Assembly (NCBI GenBank): GCA_900239685.1
Contig: OENT01000092.1
Location: 1-64,000 of the forward strand
DNA length: 64,000 nt
Source of the DNA: Rotaria macrura
Taxonomy: Eukaryota > Rotifera > Eurotatoria > Philodinida > Philodinidae
Direction of reading: 5' to 3'
The notes under the pieces: generated by a model
The model's database searches: none
Seen by the model: the letters and a program-made list of their open reading frames with translations, nothing else
What the model was told of the DNA's origin: nothing
Made by a program: the position numbers and the translations under genes
Part shown: positions 1-11,949 of the stretch, in pieces
Numbering within the stretch: the first letter of the stretch is position 1
Layout of the letters: each line of letters opens with the position of its first letter

Positions 1-3000
1 AAAACAATAATCAAAATTTATGATTTTGTAACATTGTGCTGCATTACGTTGAATTAATACTTTACTAAATTTCCATGTGAGTCGAATTTTAATATAATAG
101 ATAAAACACTATACGAAAGTAAGAATGTACATCGGTTGAAAGTTGGCATCAAGTACTTATCATTAATCGACTCATTACATAGTATTCGACCATCTGATTC
201 ATGATTGGTTCCGTCTCCTAAATTCTGGTAAAATTTCGTTGACTGACCACAGCGACTATCGGATTTGTTCACGTAAGATATGAACTGTCAAGATTCATCG
301 AGCTCTCTCTTGTATATCGTCCTCAGACACGTTGAATGTTTTGCTACTCTTTAGTATTGTATGTGCATGGTGATTTCAGTTCTTGATGCTATTTTTTCAT
401 ACCATTTTTACATGAGACAGAGTATAAGAATAGTTCTTCTTTATTTTATTATTTGTAATGTAGTTTGACAATTCTGCAGATGGTGTTTTTGTGAATGATA
501 CTAAGTTCTTTGTATTATTTCATTTGTCTTCCTTTTCTTATAGTCAGTTGAATTGTACAGTATCAAATTGACATACCATGTTAATCTGTCGGGAATGTCT
601 TCATCAAAATGTGAACCAGAGAACGTATGCCAACTGTTCATTGGAAGAGAGAGAATGTATTGCCTTGTTTGTATGTGCAGTTTTTCGTGTGAGTTATTTT
701 TGCAGTTTGAAGCTGGTAGCAAGAGTACTAAACATGCGACTAACTCTGAATATAAGGGGAAAATTGTTCCTAAACAAGAGTCCAGCATGTCCTCTATTTC
801 GGTATAATTTGACAATTGATTCAACTTTTGTTTATGGATCTTTTAATTTATTTTTGAACGATATACGTATATAAAGGATCATTTCTAATGCAGAAGAATT
901 ACAGATGAGCTTCAAAAATTGAATGAAAAAGTGAAATAGAATTGTGACTGATTGAACTGAATTTACTAGACAACATTTCTGATCTTCGTTCCACCCTTTT
1001 TGTGTGTAACATGTCAAAATATTTTCTCTTCTAAACTACAGCAGTAAACTAAATAGACTGACTTTTATGAAACTGAAAACAATAACTCGACGATCAATGC
1101 ACGATGAAGAAATATTTAATACATCATTGTATTTGAGAATGAAAGATGAAGAGCTGCAAAAATATCGATATGCGTGCTCTTATGCATAATAGTAAGCAAC
1201 CATGGAATAAAAAAGTATGTTTAATCATTATACATCTTTTTATCTTGGATTTCACATTAGCAATGAAAACCTTATGTCAACATTCAGCGTTGAAGCTGTC
1301 ATCAAAAATTTGGAACATTCATAGATTTAAAAAATGTTTTGGTTAGGAAATCAAAATAATATCGTAGAGTATTTGAATCCTTTTCGTATTGTAACAACCA
1401 ATCTTTATGTAATTTGTTGCTCTGCGTAAATTGTAAGTAAATAAAAGAGGATACATGATTCAATCGAAAACGATAGTCGTTGTTACAGATCTTTCATGAA
1501 TACTTAAAATATAAACAAATGAATGTTGACATCAAAATTTAGCGTAACATTTGAGGGTGTAACTGCGAAGATTAAATGAATTCGAGTTTAATTGCATCTA
1601 CCGAAAAGCGCCGAGTTTATTGTGGAGTCGAAGTGAAAGATTCGATCAAAAATCGCTCGAAAAACAATGTGAGACAGGTTTTGCGATAGGATGCGTTCAG
1701 CTTAGTGATTTACGCTCCAAAATGCATCGCACCTATTTTCCATTAATTTTTGTGTCGCGATTACAATGCGTCATATAAGGCTTTGTCACGTTTTATCTGT
1801 TGGCTAATTATTCATCGTCTTGATATTGGATACACAGCTCTATGTACATAACGCAATGGATCATACGAAACACATTTCCTAAATGAATTTTTTATTCTAA
1901 ACTATTTCTCGATGATTGATTATTCGAGCACATGCTGATCTAAATAGATGAAAGAAAGCGAACTATTCTGAAGTGGTCTGATAAAGATCGTACTTATTCG
2001 AATTCATTCAGATCCCAAGATCAGACTTGCTTCCGTTATTTGGAATAGGAATAACTAAGGGGATATGAACTGAAAAAAATGCTATAGCATACTTTCAGAG
2101 AAAAACATGAAAAGTACGCTGTAAGATAGGTTCGAACTAAACTTTCAGAATGTGTCGCTCATTGTGCCTAGACACACTAAAGTACGAATATTTTATCTCA
2201 GTGTGTAGGTGAAGCGATGTATGAACGGTGGAAAAGGGGGTGCTCTACAGATACGCATGGGTGAAAAATTTTATACAGAACGAATGTTTAAGTTAAACGA
2301 ATAGGTTTGTTATACAGTTTCGCATCACTGTTTAGTCATTATGTTTCCTTTCACACATTCAAACTGTATTTCGAATTACTTGCTTTCATGAAGCAAGTTT
2401 TCGATTTATTGAGAATAAAATCTGATTTCTTTGAGATTTTTAGTTCATCAATAGTATCAAAAGATCTCCTAAATTCTACGAATATAGACTTCCACCACTG
2501 CTTTCACTAAAAATTTAATAATAGTGAAACAACTGCCTACAATAAGATTCTACATCGGCTGAGCCACGATGATGCATCGTAGACATGCATTTACGCTAAT
2601 GCAAATTTTTAACATTTTTTCTTATTCACATCACAATAAAGAACATTTATAACACCTGACATCAGGGGCGTAGGAATTGGGTGCTTTTAATGGAATATGA
2701 AGCCATCCAATGTTAATATTTGTTTTGTTTTTGATCTACAAATAAACTTCATTTAAAATGAATAATGCTAAAATTAGCTAAATAACTGACATACTATTAT
2801 TCCTTCGGTGTAAGAAGAAACAATTTCGCACGCTATAAAAAAAACGTAACTGATAAAAATACACCACCGATTTAAATTTAAATGTACTCACGTAATAGTC
2901 TGGATGCTTTGTTTAGCTTGTCGGAATGATTTAATCCTGTAGAATTATCTATTCTTACTTCTTAACTCGCTCGAATTGTGATATATGTTCTGACTTTAAC

Positions 3001-3242
3001 GCAACACTTCTAGTTGAAGTGTTTTACTACATTCTTGATTCATTTGTATCAACGTGTGTCGTTACCTGTAGTAGTTACTTTATTTTTTGATAGTGATGTC
3101 AGTGAACAGCTTTCCATTTTTACGACTAGCCCTGCAATTCATGGGATCTTCGAGTCCTTGTCTCTCCATATGATTCGCCTTCATTTGTTTTGAGTCTTAT
3201 TGCTCAGTCTTGCTATATAGGTTCATGTGATGATATATATTT
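1..3242. other. Gene-poor AT-rich stretch
   Basis: No coding region can be supported here. Open frames of 60-107 codons exist, for example on both strands around 500-870, but they overlap each other on opposite strands, resemble no family I know and have no convincing flanking exons. No tRNA-like or other RNA structure was recognised. The stretch is ordinary AT-rich intergenic DNA as far as can be seen. Confidence 0.5.
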
Positions 3243-3482
3243 CGGAGTTGACTCTAAAATTCAGTTACCTTTAAAAGGCAACTAGTTGTCTCTAAAACTG
3301 AAGAGTCAATTATTTGTCTTTAAAATTTAACATTCAACTAACTCCATTCTACTTGACTCTTCAATTTTAAAGACAACTAGTTTACATTTCAATCAACTAG
3401 GATGGGGCTAGTTGGCTTTAAAATCAAATAGGATGGAGTTAATTAACTTTTCAATTTTAAAGACAAGTTAACTTTAAAATAT
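3243..3482. repeat. Iterated-word island, word TTTAAAGACAACTAG
   Basis: This island of about 240 bp is made of repeated and inverted copies of words such as TTTAAAGACAACTAGTT, CAACTAGTTGTCT and TCAATTTTAAAGACAA. Copies in both orientations alternate, so the single strand could fold into several hairpins. CTAG lies at the centre of the palindromic core. The island encodes nothing and matches no named element I recognise. It is the same kind of object as the other word islands in the window but with a different word. Confidence 0.6.
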
Positions 3483-3825
3483 TTAATCATAAAGTTGTTA
3501 TTTATATGATAAATAAAATTGTATTCAATGGATGAGATTGAGATAAAGGTATGAACCTTCAAGAAAAATACAAGGGTGCGAATGTGGGTGTGTGACTTCT
3601 CTTCCTCGACCACACTTAAGCCCTATAATTGGTTTCTCTACAACTGGTTTAAGAAAGGTTTTCCGTGATACACAATGATCACAAAAGCTACTAAACAACT
3701 TCAATAATTCAAGTGGTATCTAAGCATTACAGCGTTTTACCTAAATTAGGAAAACAGGTTTAAAAGCACTAAGCGGACATTCAAGTGTTACATAATCACT
3801 TTTGCTATACTTTTAGATTGGTGAA

Positions 3826-3945
3826 AGTTGAGCACGGGAAAGATCATCACGTAAAATTCAGCACACAGAATGATAAGCACGAGGATAGTTCAGCAACGAT
3901 ATGTTGAGCACTAAAAAAGATCAGCACAAATATTGAGTGAGTTGA
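3826..3945. repeat. Short iterated-word island, word GATCAGCAC/GTTGAGCAC
   Basis: About 120 bp hold at least six imperfect copies of an AGCAC-containing word (TTGAGCAC, ATTCAGCAC, ATAAGCACG, GTTCAGCAA, TTGAGCACT, GATCAGCAC), spaced about 15-25 bp. All copies are on the same strand. No coding potential and no known element was recognised. Confidence 0.4.
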
Positions 3946-4104
3946 GTGAATAACACAAATAATTTGAAATATGTTTTAACAAAATATTGAAAAACAAATT
4001 TGCAGAGAGACATTATCTGCAATTGAATCAATCTTCGTCAGAGCATTTTGATGATGAATTTTGATAAGATTTATGAAGCGGTTTTCGAAGCATTGATTTG
4101 TTTT

Positions 4105-4433
4105 CCCACGAGTATTATTCCGACAATAGGATCCGATAGGATGCCTTTCGGATCCGATCATGTTTCTATCGGAGTTTCTCTAATCCGAAGAAATTCCATC
4201 GGATTCAGGGTTCCGATCCGACATTGGGACCCGTAGTGTTAGATTTTATCGAATCCTACTATCGGAATCCGATTGGATTTCATCGTATGATCTAACAGGC
4301 CTCTACTATTGGGATTAGATGTTACTTCGTACACAAATAAGAAAATAGGTTTCTCCCGTCGGATCCGTTAGTGGTTCCAAAATCCAGATTCCCATAATTT
4401 TTCTTCGGATCCGATCGGATTCATTCATCTGGG
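4105..4433 (+). mobile_element. GGATCCGATC word element, copy A1
   Basis: Copy A1 is one of three near-full-length copies of a 330-350 bp non-coding element (A2 at 10575-10915 in reverse, A3 at 41913-42261). The ends are CCCACGAG (consensus CCCAGGAG) and CATCTGGG. The interior is packed with GGATCCGATCGGA-type palindromic words and includes a shared TCCTACTATCGGAATCCGAT block. Flanking TT is present on both sides, too short to prove a target duplication. With no open frame it must be non-autonomous. Copies differ by scattered substitutions and small gaps, so it has moved or been copied within this genome. Confidence 0.7.
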
Positions 4434-4887
4434 TTGGTGTAATCGAGACGCGGGTTTTGCTTGGTGGCAGCGGTGATTGAAATCGTTACCATGTTGAGGT
4501 AGTGATATATTAACGGAACATACACGTATCGTAACATACTTATAGTAATGAGAGTTCATTGGATCATGTTAACTCTGTTTATTACTTTATGTAATCCAAT
4601 TTCTATGTTCTGTTGTATTGATGTACATATTAAACTTAATCGATGTTCGTGCTGATCTTTCCCGATAAAATGTTCGGTTAAAACAACAGCATGAATGCCA
4701 TTTGTGCAATGATTCTCTTTCAACCATGAGCTCAACACCCACAACAATGCGAAATACTAAATGCAATTCAATATGTGACAGACAATTAACTGTGTCCAAA
4801 ATATTCAGAAAACTTGGTTATTCGAATGCTTTTGTATTGTGCCAATTTGACAGCATCGAATGGGCCCAACCAATCAGTCGTTCCCAA

Positions 4888-5188
4888 CCCAGGGCAAACA
4901 ACCAGATGTTAAGATCTGATAAGATTCTGCATCTGATCTTGTATGATCTTGTAAGATCAGACGAAAAATCGTATGAAAATCGTAGTCTCTGAGATCTTGC
5001 ATCAGATCAGACATTCAGATTCTTGAACGATCATACGCATTTATAAGATCTTTCCAGAATCTGACTGTGAGATCTGATGCAAGATCTCAGAGACGACGAT
5101 TTTTTGTCTGATTCTTATCAGATTTCACCCATATTCCAAGATCTTGTATGTTGTTCATAAGATCTTGTGTCAGAGTTTTCGACCTTGG
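4888..5188 (-). mobile_element. AAGATCTGAT word element, copy B1
   Basis: This 301-bp element is nearly identical to the 301-bp element at 10939-11239, in opposite orientation; only a handful of differences are visible by eye. The ends are CCCAGGGC on the left and GACCTTGG on the right; the other copy has intact CCTGGG/CCCAGG at both ends. The interior is a string of AAGATCTTGTATGATCTTG-type words in both orientations, with GATC at each centre. It has no coding capacity. The close identity of the two copies points to recent duplication or transposition. Confidence 0.75.
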
Positions 5189-5902
5189 TTTGTATGAATA
5201 GAAAAAGAAAATCAGGCATGATTTGAAGAAGGCTATATAAAAACTGACAAGATTCTCTCTTATGAAAAAAAACGAAATGAAACCAATTGGTATTGAAAAA
5301 TACATAACACTCATCAATTATAGACCATATTAGAATCGATAAGTTTTGATTTACCCTCTATTTGCTAATTAGGTCATTGAACATGATTTCTTTGCCATTT
5401 GATCTCAAAAATCACTTTGATCTTAAGATAGAATGCCTTAAACAACGTAATAAGTGACATACATAATGATGAAAGTGAAACAAAATAGATCATTTTACGT
5501 GTGTATCGGAATTTTTTCTGAAAACAGATAGATTTTGAATCAAAGAGTTCTTTTTTCACTGAGACTAAGTACTACTATTACTATGTGAACTCACAGCCAC
5601 ATTACAACAGATGTAATGACAAGATATAAACGAAATACAGTAATCGTTTATTTTACCTTTATGATTGTATGTGTTTCTTTCAATGCACTTGCATACTTTT
5701 TAGATTGTGAATTCAAATTGGACAGAACATCAAATAATGTCAAGCATCACGCCAGGAGGTGTTTATTTTTAATAATAAATGAACGGCCCCAATTTAGGTG
5801 ACCTGTTTTGATCCAAGTGGTAGAAATTATATACGAACGAAAAAGAAGCTCTAAAATTAACTCTATTGAACTATATGGCGTGAGAGACCAAGAAGAGGAA
5901 TA

Positions 5903-6334
5903 CCCAGGTCGAAGACGTACGCCCGGGAATCGGCCGGATCCCGTGTTATTCCCACGAATTCCGGAAGAGGACTTCCGAAATCGGTTCCGACTTACTTCCC
6001 ACCAATTCCGGGCACCGGAGCGTATCCACGGGTACGGTTCCCATTTCCTACACGGGATCCGTCGACGGAAAACACTGTTTCCAAGCCCGGATTCCATACG
6101 GTCCAGATCCGACCGTTTCCGGACCGGATACCGATAAAGGAAAAATCAATCTTCCCATCCGGAGAGAACACCGCTCAGATCTGACTGTTTCCGCTAAGCT
6201 CACGAAAACTCATGTGGCCGTTTCCCAAACAGCGCTAAATACTCAGACTTACTAATCAAAGCTCTTCGTATTTCGAAGCCAGCTTTTACTTCTTCTTTTT
6301 AAAGGCCTGAAAGAACACCAGAAGATACCCTGGG
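5903..6334. mobile_element. TTCCGG word element C (GC-rich)
   Basis: A GC-rich island in AT-rich surroundings starts with ACCCAGGTCG and may end at ACCCTGGG (6329-6334). Its first 300 bp are saturated with TTCCGG, GGATCC and CCGGGAATC-type words. Because it is GC-rich and self-complementary it shows long open frames on both strands (109 and 116 codons); these are composition artefacts, not genes. The right boundary is uncertain, because word density falls after about 6200. Confidence 0.5.
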
Positions 6335-6825
6335 AACAAATAACATTCTAATAAAACACTATAGATTTCTCGTCAACATTTTTTTGTCCTAAAAATGAGA
6401 ATTTTAAGCCCGAAGACCTAAAAATCACATTTTTAGACTTTTGCAAATCAAAAACGCTATGTGTAAGAACAGCACACATGTTAAACACCAGCGTTTTCAG
6501 ACTTTCCTGAGTCTTCAATCAAGGTAAGTGGCGCTTCTAAAGTCTCTAAATGACCTATCATTTCAAATTTTTATCAAAGAAATTTGGAATTCACACTAAT
6601 GCACTGAAAACAATAACAATTTAAGTAACACATCTAAAATTTTTACGCGAACCCATAAAAGTATGGTAAACTATCCATTTCATCGACATATAGTCCTTAA
6701 AATACAGGATTTAGAAAATAAATCCCAAAAAAGACCTTTAAAGGTCTTTTTTGTAAAATTCTGATTTGAGTATCTAAGATTGGTAGAAATGAGAATTTAA
6801 TACTCGATGTGATTTTTTTTTCTAG

Positions 6826-7187
6826 CGGAGGCCTGATTTTCAAGCAGAAATAATCTGGTCGGAAGACGGTCGATTCCGACTGTTTTCCGTTGCTTCTTTA
6901 TCGGAGTATTGTATTTTCCGGTTGGATCCCGGCGGAACTTGCCATAGTTCCAGTAAATTTCCTGGCTGATTGGAAGTATTTCCTTGAAACTTCCAGTTTT
7001 CTGAAGTCGCCGGAATTCCTTGCTTCTGGGTATGGATAATTCCGGCTGAAATACGACTTCCATGTTCCGGTGGTTTTTTCCCGCCATTTCCGGCCGAAAA
7101 TACACCAGACCGGCAGGAGGGAGCCGGAAAATATCCCGTTTCCTGCGAGTTCCGACCTTATCCGGACTCCGGGACGAACGACCTGAG
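6826..7187. mobile_element. TTCCGG word element D (GC-rich)
   Basis: This is a second TTCCGG-rich island. It contains many copies of ATTTCCGGCCG, GTTCCGG and ATTCCGGCTG. The right end CGACCTGAG resembles the CGACCTGGG end seen in the intact elements at 10939 and 40518. The left end is unclear. The 139-codon minus-strand open frame across it (R/K/P-rich) is explained by the repeated GC-rich word and is not called as a gene. Confidence 0.45.
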
Positions 7188-8169
7188 TAGAAGAGAGAAT
7201 GTACTTTGCGCTTCAAAATAGGTAAAAAATAACACTACCGTTGATAGAAAGAAAAAAAAAGAGTATTGCGATTCTCATTAAGTACTTGAAAAAGTATCAT
7301 AATTATACGGAACGAAACGCACTAAATGCGCAGAGCATGAAACCTCTTGATAAAGAGTGAGACAAAAAATTCAAATTTCTTCGTGAATTTTTCTAAACCA
7401 GCTCAAGTTTATTCGTCTTTATTTGATGCCTCTCTTTTCTTCAATAGAGCAGTATGGAAGGACTTCATCATACTACTATGCATCTCTAACAGAAAATTCA
7501 CTGCTCTTTTAACGTAAAATACACGTCCAATGATGAATTTCCTCTTTTGATGACTGATATAATTAATGTCTTTGATGCTTGGGTCAAACTCACGATGGCC
7601 TTGTATGAAATAATTGTTCGATTCTTCGTTCCAATAAGAAATCACTTCTTAGATCTGCTAAAAGCTTTAATGCTGTTCACTGTGGAATAATAATAGATAT
7701 ACAAGAAATCTCCACAATAAGTTCACATTTTTTCAACATTCCCTGCTGAAGAGATAGAAATTTATTTGAGTAAAGAATTGCATAAATCATATCAGCGAGT
7801 AATAGTACGTTTCATAAGTAATATGAAATAGATTCTCCTTGCTTTTTCTTTTCTTTCTACCGTTGCAAAACAAGGATAGAAATAAATTTCGAAAGCTTTT
7901 ACTGTGGTAGATCACATCTTAAATTGCGCAGTTGACGTTAGTGGAAAACAAAATACAAGCTCGGATGATTTACATTTAAATGAGAAGCACAAAACACAAT
8001 GTTTATTTGTGTTAGCAGTAACATGTAAACACAAAGAGAGAAATCCATTACAGGATATGACGTAGAAATTGAAAAAGAAGAAAATGCACCTTTTTAAAAG
8101 GTGAGGGGTGGCAGAATTCTCCCGAGCAGAATTCAAGAATTCTGTATCTTACACGATTATCTATATCTA
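7188..8169. other. Intergenic stretch without recognised feature
   Basis: Ordinary AT-rich sequence lies between two TTCCGG word islands. Short open frames (74-78 codons) on the minus strand have no recognisable similarity and no splice-consistent partners. Nothing else is seen. Confidence 0.45.
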
Positions 8170-8480
8170 CCCAAGTCGACAGATCCGAACCGGATCCTGC
8201 AGGAACCCCGAGGAACGTGGAAGCAGTAATAAGGCTGGAGAGACACCGGGATATATCCGCTGGGTTCCGTCCATTTCGCGCAGGAATCGACTCATACTAT
8301 ACCGAAAGCATGGAGAAAAACCGATCACCCCGTTCCCGCCAAAAGATCCGATGGGGTCCTGAATCCGGAAACAATAGTTTCCGACTAACGGATACGGTCA
8401 CTCCGTCTGGCGGGATCATGTGAACTATAGACTCCGGATTTCACCGTCCACTGCCAGAACACGCTCATTCAACGAGTATA
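8170..8480. mobile_element. TTCCGG/GGATCC word element E
   Basis: The island starts with CCCAAGTCGACAG, one substitution from the CCCAGGTCG terminus of the intact elements. It continues with CCGGATCCTGCAGGAA, GTTCCCGCC and GATCCG words. Word density falls away near 8480 and no matching CCTGGG right end is visible. The two overlapping plus-strand frames (84 and 68 codons) follow from GC richness. The sequence GGATCCTGCAGGAA recurs in element F (about 9690), linking the two islands. Confidence 0.45.
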
Positions 8481-8779
8481 TAGGGCGGCGCCTTCGGACA
8501 TTCACTTCATTTACTGGAATCGTGGGCTGTACGTAAATTGACTGAGCATCAGCATAAGCATGACTTTTTTGCTCATTCTTGATTTCTACGCGCAATCTTA
8601 GAAATTATTCAATGATGCAAGTGAATTTTTGTCTGCAAATACTAATCGATTGTCCCCAGATGTTTCTACCTTGCGAAATTGAAATGGGGAAAAAAGACCA
8701 CTTTGAGCAAAAAAGTGAGCATTAGCTTGATTTTGATTTTAATTTCGGGATGTAACAATACCAATACGGTGTTTGAGTA

Positions 8780-9400
8780 TTACTGTTTTTGCTGTTCAGT
8801 ATTGGTTGGTAGTGGTGCTGGTAGTGGTCTTGGTACTGCTGTTAGTACCGATATAGATGCAATACCTCCAGAACTCGTTGCTATAAAACACCGACGGTCA
8901 ATTGTGTTCCCTAAGTTAAAAAAGGTGCCGAATCTGTTGGTAATGCAGACTTTTAAACAATACCTCACAGTAAGTAAGTGGACATGGGGAGTATGAATTT
9001 TGCATCCTTCTCCCTGGAAACCCTATTGGTCGGTGGAGAACCAAGAAAAATCGAGTTTTTCAAAAAATGACTCCTCATAGGTAATTTTTCGAGGGGAGTA
9101 TGAATTTCACATGATTTCTCCCTACGTCGATTTTTATTGGTTCGATACGGACCAACCGGATTTCGAATAAAATGAATGCAAAATTCGGACTCCTCGTGTC
9201 GAATTGCCTATTGTGAGATATTGCTCAAAAGACTCCATTGCTAATAGATGTGACCCATTTTTTAGCCTAGGGAAAAAGGATGACTGCAGGTGTTTTATAG
9301 TGATGGGTTTAGAAGGTATTTTTGGGTCTGGTGGGATTTATGATGTATTCATTTGTGTACCTCTTTTATGGTTGTGTGGTCGTGAATATTTAATTGAGAT
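8780..9400. repeat. Diverged inverted pair of a coding-like fragment
   Basis: The minus strand at 8968-8780 and the plus strand at 9204-9400 encode related peptides. The alignable part runs RYC-K-x2-I-x-NR-x3-FF-x-LG-x3-D-x-RCFI followed by a Gly/Ser/Ile-rich stretch. Between them lie two direct copies, about 110 bp apart, of a block beginning GGGGAGTATGAATTT. The arrangement suggests an inverted duplication or the two ends of an unrecognised transposable element. Neither arm is a complete gene, and I do not recognise the protein family. Confidence 0.45.
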
Positions 9401-9436
9401 GAGGTGATTATGACGCTGATGATTTTTTGTAGAGCG

Positions 9437-9762
9437 CTTTGATTCGTCGAGTGTTTCCGGCGGGATCTGCTTTTTCCCAATCGACTTCAATGTGGAAGCA
9501 AATTGAATTGTTGGCGGTTTCTGGCTAGTTCCGCGACGTATTCTGTCAGGATTCCGGCTGACTTCCGGTTATTTCCGGTGCCGGGAAACCACCGTAGTAT
9601 TAAGGATTCCGGTACGATGACTTTCCGGCCAGGAATACTACTTCCAAGTTTTAAGTTTTTTTCCAGCGGGTTCCCGCCGGAAAGACACTGGATCCTGCAG
9701 GAAGTTTCGGGAAAATGACCTGATATCCGGCCGGAAACGGAGGCCGGAATTGAGGACCTCGG
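9437..9762. mobile_element. TTCCGG word element F
   Basis: This island is built of TTCCGGCGGGA, GATTCCGGCTGACTTCCGG and TTCCCGCCGGAAA words. A CCCAATCGAC motif at 9476 and GGACCTCGG at 9754-9762 may be decayed CCCAGGTCG/CGACCTGGG ends. Shares GGATCCTGCAGGAA with element E. It is non-coding; the 71-codon open frame inside it is a composition artefact. Confidence 0.45.
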
Positions 9763-10574
9763 TACATGTGTTCCCTAAGCAGAATTATGTATCCTATTAT
9801 GTCTCTTCTTCCACACTAACCCTTATGAATAAAGCAAAATTCTGCTTTGAATTTTGTTTGTGCAGCAGAATTCTATCAGAATTCGGTTCCTTTTCGATCC
9901 ACATTAAGAGCATTTTGTAAAGATGATCTCGGAATCTTGCGATGAGTAAGTAAGGTTTCAAAAGAATCGTCGGGTCGATGAGGAAGATGTATAGTAAGTG
10001 AACGTGAATAAGGATAGTATGAAACAGAATTCCCCAGGGAGATAAGAATGCTGATAGTGATATATACATGTAGAAGCATACTAAGCTTATATACAGAACG
10101 AACATAATTCTGAAAATGATTTATACGCATGTATATGTATGCGCACTATGATTATTTAAAGAACAAGCAGAATTCTTGAATTTTGCTTGTGATGATTTCC
10201 GCCACTGCTGAGATCTAGGTGTTAGATTTTGAGACAAATGCAATTGAGTTTGAATAAAGTTTCAATGAAATAAATTATGAGGTCGTAAATACTATTTTGC
10301 TTTTTATACATGAGTAGGTCGTCGCGATAGACTCATCCTGAGCACTGAATTATAACAGAAAATTAACTATTTATGTATTGCTTAGAGTATCAGGATGACT
10401 AATATCACCCAAGTTTGAGTGATGATGATCACGGGTTATCCGTAAATCCTATACATCTTCATACATACGATCGAGAACTACATAAACATATAGAATATCA
10501 ATTTTTAAGAACTATACAGTTTTTTACAATTAACAGAAAATTGGTTTAACTTCATCCCTGATTATTTGTCTAAA

Positions 10575-10915
10575 CCCAGATGAATGAATCCGATACTGAA
10601 TCCAATCGGATCCGATGAAATCTTATGGGAATTCGGGTTGTGGAAACAGTAACGGATCCGACGGGAGAAACCTATTTTCTTATTTGTGTACGAATCAACA
10701 TTTAATCCCAATAGTGGAGGCCTGTTAGATCATACGATGAAATCCTATCGGATTCCGATAGTAGGATTCGATAAAATCCAACACTAGGGATCCGAATCTC
10801 GGATCGCAACCAGGAATCCGATGGGATTTCGTCGGATAAGAGAAATGCCTATAGAAACATGATCGGATCCGACAGGCATTCTATCGGATCCAATGGTCGG
10901 AATGATCCTCCTGGG
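10575..10915 (-). mobile_element. GGATCCGATC word element, copy A2
   Basis: This 341-bp element is the reverse-complement relative of A1 and A3. Read on the minus strand it runs from CCCAGGAGGATCATTCC to GGATTCATTCATCTGGG, so the ends are imperfect inverted repeats. It is flanked by AAA on both sides. It ends only 23 bp before element B2, so two different word elements stand side by side. A and B elements also lie close together in the 4.1-5.2 kb cluster. Confidence 0.72.
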
Positions 10916-10938
10916 AAAATATTTTTCATTCGATTTTA

Positions 10939-11239
10939 CCCAGGTCGAAAACTCTGACACAAGATCTTATGAACAACATACAAGATCTTGGAATATGGGT
11001 GAAATCTGACAAGAATCAGACAAAAAATCGTCGTCTCTGAGATCTTGCATCAGATCTCACAGTCAGATTCTGGAAAGATCTTATAAATGCGTATGATCTT
11101 TCAAGAATCTGAATGTCTGATCTGATGCAAGATCTCAGAGACTACGATTTTCATACGATTTTTCGTCTGATCTTACAAGATCATACAAGATCAGATGCAG
11201 AATCTTATCAGATCTTAACATCTGGTTGTTTGCCCTGGG
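10939..11239 (+). mobile_element. AAGATCTGAT word element, copy B2 (intact ends)
   Basis: This is the best preserved B copy: 301 bp from CCCAGGTCG to TTGCCCTGGG. The end sequences CCCAGG/CCTGGG are perfect 6-bp inverted repeats, with a preceding A and following T extending the symmetry. The interior is a run of GATCTTG/CAAGATC and AGATCTCAGAGAC words. Almost the same 301 bp occurs reversed at 4888-5188. No open frame and no obvious target-site duplication. Confidence 0.75.
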
Positions 11240-11682
11240 TCAATAAAAATATCAGCGTGTATGTTCTGATTAATTGAAAATATTGTATTTTTATATTGTT
11301 TTGAGTCATGTATGTAGTATGAAACGTATTAAATTGCCCTTTTTTAAATTATACACAGTATTCCTATTCTTGTTCATTGCTGAGAAACTCACCTCGCCGA
11401 CGAACTTCTACTCAGTCTTGAATGATGCAAATACTAAAATGTGCAACTCGAAGAAGCATGATATAAATGTGGGAAATGGATGATTACACGATTCAGTTAA
11501 AGTTTTCTCAACTTTCTTGAGTCAACTGTTTTCGATAGTCATCCTAATAAGTCAGGTCTGCACGTAACGAATATATATATTCAGACTGGGGGCTCTTAAG
11601 GAACTTCGTATGACAAAAACTGCGCAGACATTTAACAAGCATTAGTTCAACTTTTTAAATGTATTCTAGTTACGCATGCACC

Positions 11683-11949
11683 AAATGCTGTTTTTAAGTG
11701 GTAAAGATGACTCTTTTTTTATGTGAAGAACCGTCAGTTCTTGCCAAATCTTCGGGTGCTCTCTACTCAAGCTTTATTCTTCTATCTGATACAATATATA
11801 GACATGCCAAATCTTNAAGATTTGGCATGTCTATATATTGTATCAGATAGAAGAATAAAGCTTGAGTAGAGAGCACCCGAAGATTTGGCAAGAACTGACG
11901 GTTCTTCACATAAAAAAAGAGTCATCTTTACCACTTAAAAACAGCATTT
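11683..11949. repeat. Perfect 133-bp-arm palindrome with one N at the centre
   Basis: Bases 11683-11815 are the exact reverse complement of 11817-11949; the only intervening base is an N at 11816. Outside the arms similarity continues for about 10 bp with one mismatch and then stops on both sides. It could be a real hairpin-forming inverted repeat or an assembly join. The residual diverged similarity outside the perfect arms favours a real structure, but the N at the exact centre is suspicious. Confidence 0.85.

Noticed and set aside
5747..6137. Overlapping open frames of 109 and 116 codons on opposite strands
   Set aside because: They lie exactly on a GC-rich, self-complementary TTCCGG island; lack of stops on both strands is a composition effect and the peptides are low-complexity.
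6797..7216. 139-codon minus-strand frame rich in Arg and Pro
   Set aside because: Coincides with TTCCGG island D; no domain, and explained by repeated words.
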